Shown piece after piece: positions 56,109 through 64,000 of a DNA stretch of 64,000 nt. The position numbers were made by a program, and so were the translations under genes. The notes beneath the pieces were generated by a model, which was given only the letters and a program-made list of their open reading frames with translations, searched no databases and had not been told where the DNA came from. This stretch comes from Siphonodentalium dalli. Its lineage: Eukaryota; Mollusca; Scaphopoda; Gadilida; Siphonodentaliidae. The stretch covers positions 138,947,989 through 139,011,988 of the forward strand of contig CP136068.1 of assembly GCA_032622095.1 (NCBI GenBank), read 5' to 3'. Numbering within the stretch: the stretch's first letter is position 1; every line of letters starts with the position of its first letter.

Positions 56109-56499
56109 TTAACCCCTTTACCCAACAGAACGGCCCTGTGCCAATGCATTCTCTTATATATGCGAGTCGACCATAGGTCGCCTCGCATATATAAGAGAAT
56201 GCATTGGCTTAACACATATTAAAAATGATAAAATTGTCAAAGAATATAGAAAAATATTATAAAAATTGTTTTTTTAGGCCAATGCATTCTCTTATATATG
56301 CGAGGCGACCTATGGTCGACTCGCATATATAAGAGAATGCATTGGCACAGGGCATAACTGTAACTGTCACAATGTGGTCAATGAGCCGGTTCCAATGATA
56401 TCCATATTAGTATGGTGTTATTGAGACAGACCAAAGATATTTTAGGCCGTTGAAGCTTTATTTGGGCGATTTTGGCCGGTTTGTTGGGTAAAGGGTTAA
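56109..56499 (+). mobile_element. Family B piggyBac-like MITE, complete
   Basis: 391 bp, TTAA on both sides (one extra C at the left end), both hairpins intact. The spacer matches the variant of 10521-10972 (AAATGATAAAATTGTCAAAG). Confidence 0.9.
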
Positions 56500-56741
56500 A
56501 TTTATATGACACAATATTGGTACACCGAATAGACACCGAAGACATGCTGATGTCTCAAGGACATGTCGAATTATATTTATACAGTTAATGTTTCATATTT
56601 TGTTTCTCCTATTTGTGATATGAGCAATAGAGTTACCCCCACCAGTATTACAATGATTGAAGTGGAACCAAAACGTGCTTGGTTCTAATTCTGGTATTTG
56701 GTTATCCGGGGAACTTTTCTCTTAGAGTGAATATATAGGTT

Positions 56742-57310
56742 CTGGACACTGACTTTTGGTTCTAGGTGAAGAACCAAACCGAGAATCAAATGATTCCTCA
56801 TTCGAACCCAAATCTCAGAACCGAATTCGAACCCAAATCTCAGAACCGATGGTTCTGGACACTAACATTGGTTCTTGGTGGACAACCAAGAGATATCAAA
56901 TGATTCTTCATTCGAACCCAAATCTCAGAACCGATGGTTCTGGACACTAACATTGGTTCTTGGTGGACAACCAAGAGATATCAAATGATTCTTCATTCGA
57001 ACCCAAATCTCAGAACCGATGGTTCTGGACACTAACATTGGTTCTTGGTGGACAACCAAGAGATATCAAATGATTCTTCATTCGAACCCAAATCTCAGAA
57101 CCGATGGTTCTGGACACTAACATTGGTTCTTGGTGGACAACCAAGAGATATCAAATGATTCCTCATTCGAACCCAAATCTCAGAACCGATGGTTCTGGAC
57201 ACTAACATTGGTTCTTGGTGGACAACCAAGAGATATCAAATGATTCTTCATTTGGAACCAACTCTCAGAACCATTTCAGAATCAGTAGGTTCTCCTCTCA
57301 ATTGTTTTGT
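56742..57310. repeat. 85-bp minisatellite, five near-perfect copies plus degenerate edges
   Basis: Units beginning GGTTCTGGACACTAACATTG start at 56851, 56936, 57021, 57106 and 57191. They are identical except for rare changes (TTCTTCA/TTCCTCA). Edges at 56742-56850 and 57276-57310 are diverged. The period is not a multiple of three, and no frame stays open, so it is not coding. Confidence 0.9.
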
Positions 57311-59770
57311 TCTTCGTCGAAACATACAGGAAATCAAACGATGAATAGTTATCAGCTACCGCTGCATCTCTTTCTTCTTTGTTCCACAAAGATAATTCCA
57401 TACTGGGCACCGCACATTTTCAATACAAATTGCTAAAAAATTGACATAACTGAACAAATAATTGGCAAAATCAGAAGAATATGGAAAGTGGCGGCTTTCA
57501 CTCTTGTACGAGCTTTTCGCTTGCGGTTTAGAGCTACGCCTTCAGTCAGGTACTGTAACTCTATTCTTGAGCCAGTTGTGTGTTTTAATGTGTGTATTTA
57601 GACACAAACTCTATGCAGCGCCCTCTCCGTTATCACTGCGATAGATCACTGCCAGAAGGATGGTACTTTGCGGACCGATACATCTATTTTTACGTATCGT
57701 CGGAACTATATTTAGTCACCAATTATCTTATTTTGACCACCAAAGTTTGCAATAATGGTAATTCTTTCGGTATATTGATAAGAACAATATGAACTGAGCC
57801 AGAAATAGATAATTTTAAACCTAAAACATAAGAACTAAGATCATGTCAGAAATCCTTACCAAATGTCCTTGTGGCAGTGGTATCTCAGCGGAGCGATGGA
57901 AGATAACTCTGCCAGGAGTTTGTTTGAGACACTGCCAGATAATCAAATTTCTGGGTTGGTTCTCTAAATTATATTCCCCGTTGGTTCTGAAGGATAAAAT
58001 TGCTCTGAAGAATCATTTTATTCTGAATATTTCGCAGATTGTAAGACGTGCTCTCCCACCTAAGGGTTAACCTGTCCATGAAAACGGTGCTTGTTCAATT
58101 GCGCGTAAAAAGTTGAAACTAAATTAGATCTGACATATTTATGTTATTTTAACTAGATATCTGCATATATTGCATACTATACATTATATTATAGCACATT
58201 TTGATCTTTGAGACACCGTGTGTGCATGCGGGTATTCAAAGGGGCGGGGGTGAAGTTGGACATTTCAAGGTGGACACCCCTCTAAACACGATCCTGGTTT
58301 CGCAACTGACGGATATAGTTACGACTACGTTTAGTTATTCGTAGTCGTAAATTTCATACAGGGCAAACAAATCATTTCACAATAAACATCGACGATGATT
58401 ATGATTCCTGAATACAACCATGAATTATTATTGGCTATTCATGCGCAATGATATTTTCGCTTTGTACGATATACCAGATTAAAACCCAGGCCCTTTGTTC
58501 TACCTCGCCCGTGCTTTATACCACATGTCGACATTCGTAATATAGAACGTTCATGTCTCCCACGTTTTGCACAATGAGCAAACAAAGAAATAGTTCGCTT
58601 CTACACCGCTTACAAAATAAATATATGCATAGTGCTAATGAACCCCACGTAATCCACGAACCCCACGTAATCCATTTCCTCTTCGGTAAAGATGTGCTGC
58701 TCATTTGCATACCAGGTGGTATATATCACATTGCGCATGCGATGCTACAGTAATAGAGTTACGGTTCTTCTGGAAACAACAATAAGAATGGAGTTTTCCG
58801 AGTCAAAAATATCATAAAATGCACACGTGCCCAAAATACAGCTAATTGCATCGACAAGATATATTGCGTATATTTATATTACGCTATGTACAGCACAAAA
58901 CAACTATTATATTATATCTTTACGGACATCGACGTTTGGTTTCGAAATGAGTTGTTCTGGTATATAAATATATATCCACATGCACATCCGAATAAGTCCA
59001 CGTGCAGCCCTCATCAACACGAACCGTTTTAAGGGGCGTGGTTTTGTTGTCAGCCAAGGACTATTTTTTATGCAGAATAACGTTCTTATACGTCTCATTT
59101 ATCGAGATTCATCGGAATTTTCCATCTGTAGAAAGGTAAAAATCTCCTTGTACATTATAAAACTGTGTTTTATGTCGGTTTATGAACTCGCGACTGCATG
59201 GACATTCGAAAACTAAATAGTTTCGCCATTCAGGCTCAACAATCTAGTTTCCGAATATCCAGTAGCTCGTCAATTAACCCTGACTTACGCACAACGTCAA
59301 TTGAGGATAATTGCCCGAGGCTTGACAAGTAATGGCTGTAAAATACATACATTTCTGCGTAGCTCTGACGTATTTTGAAATTGTACGATCAACAGGGTGG
59401 TATTTTTTTTACCAAGAATTGTTTTTCCCGCGATTTACATCCACTAATACAAATACAGTTTTTCTTGTGAGTTTTATTCTCTGAGTTTCTTCTCAATTCG
59501 TTCCTCAGAGGCGTGCTCGGAAAATAATCATTCTGTGATCAAATGTCATTTTTTTTGGCAGCCATATTGGATGCCATCATTGGTGAAATAAAATGTTAAA
59601 TATTTCGGAAAGTTGGAGAATTTGTTCACTAAAAAATAAATATTTTACTCTTCTACACAACGATTCAGGAAAAATTCTCATTTATCGCACCATATATAGG
59701 CGGAGATGAGTCGTTTATTCACCCCAACCAGCTCTGACAATGTATATTCTTGTAAAGTGGCCCAAGAAAC
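57311..59770. other. Intergenic sequence, no gene recognised
   Basis: It holds the 37-bp repeat at 57614-57650 and an ORF at 57843-58070 (MSEILTKCPCGSGIS...) without recognisable domain. Otherwise unique. Confidence 0.3.
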
Positions 59771-59772
59771 AG

Positions 59773-59840
59773 TAGATCATGCAATTAATCTTTACCCCAG
59801 CTACGCCCGTAGCGGGATTAGATATTCGTGGCATGATCTA
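59773..59840. mobile_element. 68-bp minimal family D (Mutator-like) element
   Basis: TAGATCATGCAATTAATC ... GATATTCGTGGCATGATCTA folds on itself over its whole length. Flanks AAGAAACAG (59764-59772) and AAGAACCGG (59841-59849) agree at 7 of 9 bases, as expected for an aged 9-bp duplication. Confidence 0.65.
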
Positions 59841-60178
59841 AAGAACCGGGGGTTTTCTGTGAAATCCATGCGATACAATAGAATAGCCTCCCATCATATA
59901 TATAGTATATGTATAGCTGCGTGATGTTATAGAGTTTCGAATTCGTGCATGCAATATATACCACACGAAAAGACAAAGTGCACCCCTCGCTACGCTAATC
60001 TGTCCACTGACACCACGTATACAGAATGCAAATAAATTTATAACAGTGTTATATATACATGTATAATAATTGTGTCGGTAACAATTCATTCTGATTTGAT
60101 CTATCCAATTTCCAAATGAATTTGGACAATTCAGTTTCTTAGAATAAATGCAGAATGAATTGAAAAGTCTTACATATA

Positions 60179-60568
60179 TTAACCCTTTACCCAACAGAAG
60201 GGCCCTGTGCCAATGCATTCTCTTATATATGCGAGTCGACCATAGGTCGCCTCGCATATATAAGAGAATGCATTGGCTTAACACATTAAAAATTGTAAAA
60301 TTGTTAAAGAATGTAAGAAAAAATGGTAAAAAGTGTTAAATTTTTTTTTTTTTTAGGCCAATGCATTCTCTTATATATGCGAGGCGACCTATGGTCGACT
60401 CGCATATATAAGAGAATGCATTGGCACAGGGCATAACTGTAACTATCACAATGTGGTCAAGGAGCCGGTTCCAATGATATCCATATTTGTATAGTTCTAT
60501 TGAGACAGACCGAAGATATTTTAGGCTGTTGAAGCTTTATTTGGCCGGTTTGTTGGGTAAAGGGTTAA
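60179..60568 (+). mobile_element. Family B piggyBac-like MITE, complete
   Basis: 390 bp, TTAA on both sides, both hairpins perfect, T-run in the spacer. Its right TTAA is also the start of the 35-bp array. Confidence 0.92.
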
Positions 60569-61160
60569 CAGAATATAAGATTTCCTTACAGTGTCAAATA
60601 TAACAGAATATAAGATTTCCTTTCAGTGTCATATATAACAGAATATAAGATTTCCTTACAGTGTCAAATATAACAGAATATAAGATTTCCTTACAGTGTC
60701 AAATATAACAGAATATAAGATTTCCTTACAGTGTCAAATATAACAGAATATAAGATTTCCTTACAGTGTCAAATATAACAGAATATAAGATTTCCTTTCA
60801 GTGTCATATATAACAGAATATAAGATTTCCTTTCAGTGTCATATATAACAGAATATAAGATTTCCTTACAGTGTCAAATATAACAGAATATAAGATTTCC
60901 TTACAGTGTCAAATATAACAGAATATAAGATTTCCTTACAGTGTCAAATATAACAGAATATAAGATTTCCTTACAGTGTCAAATATAACAGAATATAAGA
61001 TTTCCTTTCAGTGTCATATATAACAGAATATAAGATTTCCTTTCAGTGTCATATATAACAGAATATCATATTTCCTTACAATGTTATATATAACAGAATA
61101 TAAGATTTCCTTTCAGTGTCATATATAACAGAATATAATATTTCTTTACAGAGTTCTGAC
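60566..61160. repeat. 35-bp satellite-like array, 17 units with higher-order structure
   Basis: Unit TAACAGAATATAAGATTTCC plus either TTACAGTGTCAAATA (type a) or TTTCAGTGTCATATA (type b). The order from 60566 is a b | aaaabb | aaaabb | variant, b, degenerate. The two 210-bp blocks 60636-60845 and 60846-61055 are identical in type order. Confidence 0.92.
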
Positions 61161-63055
61161 CAACTCTGCATTGCACTTTGGAAATAACCATGTAAGTATA
61201 GACAAAAGCAGGAATGTGAAAAATAATATTTTATTGTTTTCTTCTATAATGTTTTAAACAATTTATGCGATATTTACAGAAACAGTTATAACATTTTTAA
61301 TACATTTATTTTTATATACAATAAAGGCACAAGAAATAACTCTGATACCTTTATTTTGAACACAGGTGTGGTATATTCTTGCACTTTATGAACACAAAAT
61401 GTCGACTAGTCAAACTCTGAGATTGCTTAATGGGGAGGTAACAGGGAGGGAATAGTTATGTCGTACATAATCAGCACAGTATAGAGCGGTTACCGTCTGG
61501 ACATTATATAGTTTCATGTATGAATCTGATCGGAAATTGGTCCGTATACTTAAACAGGACGGGCGTCATACATGTACGAGTCTACTGGCAGCACAAACAT
61601 GCAAACTAGATGAGGATAACAAGAGCTTCTATATTTCAAGTCCGTATAGAGATAATATACATGCATATTCACCACCAGGTGGACAGGCACGACGTGTTGG
61701 GCAGTTTGCAATCACATGCTGGCAATTTTAATACAGCAAATTTTCATGAAATTCGTTTCTAAAGCATAATATTTGTGATTGATACATTTAAGAAATACGG
61801 ACTATAATGTGTTATCGATCCTAGATACGTGATTTGAGTGTGAAGTGTCTGTTAGACACGGCTGATTATTTGATATTTGATCATAACTGCGGCCAAGTTA
61901 CATACATTTGTCTATACTATATATGGTGCATGATACATGCATTTTTTTTATGATGTGTCGTTCCTATTCAAGCAGACTATACAATGTGTGAAAAATTCCA
62001 GGCAAATTCGCCAGAGTGTGAACGCAGCCGCAGATTCAGACAGAGGTTATGGGACGTTTTATTACTGAATTGTTTCCCATTGGAATTTCAAAAAAATATT
62101 ATATTGTAATACATTTGTGAGGATTCTCAGATGATACGTACACAGACGACTGACATAGAAACGCCATATGAGGTGTATATCATTTGTTTTAACAAACTCA
62201 AGGCACATATGAGACACATTTATGGCATAATTTGTGTAAACCCCATACAGATACTAAACTATTTCACTAACACGTGTATAACTAAAAGGCAACGCGGTGA
62301 ATGGCTTGTACATGTAACATGGTGGTCTTAAAATTTAAAACTGGAAGCTTAAAAATGATAAGTTCGCAATGTGAACTGTAAAAATAACAACAATATGATT
62401 CCCAAAAAGGTTGAACACATAACATTTCAGCACCAAAAACTTTGAAATAAGGATGACAATCAGTGATAGTATGGAAGTACTACAACTTAAGGTTCGTACA
62501 CACTTGCAACGAGATCAATGTGCGGAGTTATAACATTCGGCAAATAATGTAATCACCTGATAGGCATGTTCCTATATGGAATACTCCTTGCAGCTGTTAA
62601 TTAAGTGCATACTAAAATATTTGAACTATACTTCGTGATCAAGTCCGATGTTTCTGATATTTACAAGGTCAAGGTGGTTGTTATATACTCATTGATATAA
62701 GATATTAGTATGTATATAGATTTAGATCTAAGCAAACTATCAAAAAAATTCTTCTAAGTATATGTGCTGAATGTGAAGATGAATCTTGTGAATGGGGTGC
62801 ATAGGTGAACAAACAATTCTTCTTCAAGAAATACCGGTATATATGAAAGAGATAATATAACTTGCTTCTAGCAAGTTGACAATAGCACTGAGACAATCTG
62901 ATGAATACTATGGCGAATTTTGGCGGCAAACGAGTTCAGTTACTTAGAACGAAGTGGAAGTTATATAGGTAAATAGATTTAATTTCACTGAGTTGTGAAC
63001 TATTTATCACTATGTTGGGTCCGAGTAATTAATATGTGAAAAGTTATATGGTTTC
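61161..63055. other. Intergenic sequence, no gene recognised
   Basis: An open frame at 61516-61731 has no motif I recognise; no repeat family identified. Confidence 0.3.
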
Positions 63056-63057
63056 GA

Positions 63058-64000
63058 CCAAGTCTGGATATAGTGTGTCGGACTAGGAATGAGGTCCCCA
63101 GGGGGTGAAATTAGTTATGCTAACGCACACAGTGGGCTAGCATCTCTAAATTCATCATCCGCGGACCTCATTCTGCTTAGCCTCATCTTCTGGGAAGTAT
63201 CTATAGTCTCAAATTATTTTAGTTACTTTTGCCATTCTTGTTTTAGTTACTTTTCCCCTTCTGTTTAGTTTCCCCTAATACGCAGAAGATAAATGGCATA
63301 ATCGAGGAGACTACACTCTTAGAACAAATGTGCATAAATACTACACAAAATGTGTTACATTTGATCTTAAACAAAATTGTGTAGAAATGACACATGACAT
63401 ATAATTATTAAATGTGTCGGTGGAATATCATCAACGTTGAATATAATTGAATATGTGAGTGTATCATAGTTATTAGATGAAATGTGTTCTATTGGAGACA
63501 CAAAACTCGTAAAGGCTATAACAGAACAAACAATTGGCAGCAGCTTTAAACTTTGTTATACACTATATTTGTGTAAAAACTGAACAACACATAATTGTGT
63601 AGCACAAAGTTTTAAAGCAGCTGCCAATTTGTTATTATGGTAGCTTTTTCGAGGTTTATGTCTCAAATAGAACATATCTCATCTATTAAAGATAATATAC
63701 TCACTCATATTCAAAGTTGAGAAAATTCCACCGACACATTTATGTCATGTTGTATTTCTACACAATTTTGTTTAAGATCAAATGTAACACATATTGTGTA
63801 GTATTTATACACATTTGTTCTAAGAGACTAATGGGTGAATATCACCAACATAAACTGGAGAACTTCAATCTGATCCTAGGTCTCCCATATATCATTTGAT
63901 GACTGAGCAGAATGAGGTACATAGAGGCCATTTAGAGGGTGAATTTGGTGACGCTAGTCCGCCGTGTGGGATAGGCGTCACTAAATTCACCCACTGGGAC
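63058..64000. mobile_element. Family C MITE split by a foldback element, right end beyond the window
   Basis: Left end CAAGTCTGGATATAGTGTGT, first hairpin (about 63088-63175), spacer with TCTTCTGGGAAGTA. After the nested element come TCTGATCCTAGGTCTCCCAT and the second hairpin (about 63908-64000). Confidence 0.8.
63316..63826. mobile_element. 511-bp foldback element nested in family C
   Basis: CTCTTAGAACAAATGTGCAT ... and its inverse GTTCTAAGAG, with arms matching almost to the centre near 63575 ('tgtgttacatttgatcttaaacaaaattgtgtag', 'attggcagcagctttaaa'). The flanking ACTA repeat (63310-63313, 63827-63830) is not cleanly adjacent on the left. Unknown superfamily, no ORF. Confidence 0.75.

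Noticed and set aside
59838-60284. 148-codon minus ORF as a gene
   Set aside because: It runs from a B element hairpin through unique DNA and a D element. The first 26 residues are MITE-encoded and recur at 6164 and 11553 for the same reason.
60566-61160. CRISPR-like regular array
   Set aside because: The 35-bp units are contiguous with no unique spacers and no cas genes; the genome is eukaryotic. It is a tandem satellite.

Overview
The window is eukaryotic, AT-rich and intron-rich, and looks like DNA of a marine invertebrate. A lophotrochozoan, probably a mollusc, is my best guess. That guess rests on the repeat types: 'gccataactct...cggacggac' arrays ending in a CCCCGAA/TTCGGGG hairpin, AGGCCAAAAAAA-ended elements, and dense TTAA and TA MITEs. 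There is no bacterial-style gene organisation. Almost every short ORF is fortuitous or lies inside a repeat.

One real gene is visible. It is an Ets1/Ets2/Pointed-type transcription factor on the minus strand, reading from about 38.3 kb towards position 1. I see a 5' UTR exon (donor at 38212), a first coding exon (34963-35079), a second (27814-27946), a third carrying the Thr-Pro site of the MAPK-docking Pointed module (1587-1706), and a fourth carrying most of the SAM/PNT domain (1063-1263). All donor and acceptor sites are canonical and all phases fit, giving 189 residues of continuous N-terminal protein. The ETS DNA-binding domain must lie left of the window. Introns are about 3.1, 7.0, 26.1 and 0.32 kb. 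Upstream of the first exon are a perfect CArG box six bases from a perfect CRE, a perfect DR1, and an inverted CCAAT.

The introns and the 25 kb upstream are packed with non-autonomous transposons. The families are: A (TA-flanked palindromes, CAGTAATGC ends, about 15 copies); B (TTAA-flanked, CCCTTTACCCAACA ends, piggyBac-like, 14 copies); R (TTAA, CCCTTTCAGTGCCA ends, 4 copies); T (TTAA, CCTTTCTATAC ends); E (TTAA, AGGGGTAC ends, two near-identical 0.6-kb copies); C (dual-hairpin, CAAGCCTG ends); D (long TIRs, 9-bp target duplications, Mutator-like); O (AGGCCAAAA ends, 0.86 kb); N, S, Q and other foldbacks. There is also a solo LTR, a tRNA-derived SINE, a decayed non-LTR retrotransposon 3' end, and several tandem arrays.

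The most unusual observations are these. A 67-bp near-perfect hairpin module recurs about 30 times and is carried by at least three transposon families with different ends. One B element has replaced half of its second hairpin with a captured PHD-finger coding fragment. Several insertions fall at the exact centre of other palindromes. A snap-back duplication includes flanking DNA. The 3' splice site of an Ets exon has been tandemly quadruplicated. Inverted 0.86-kb O elements flank the start-codon exon. A 35-bp array has an AAAABB higher-order repeat.
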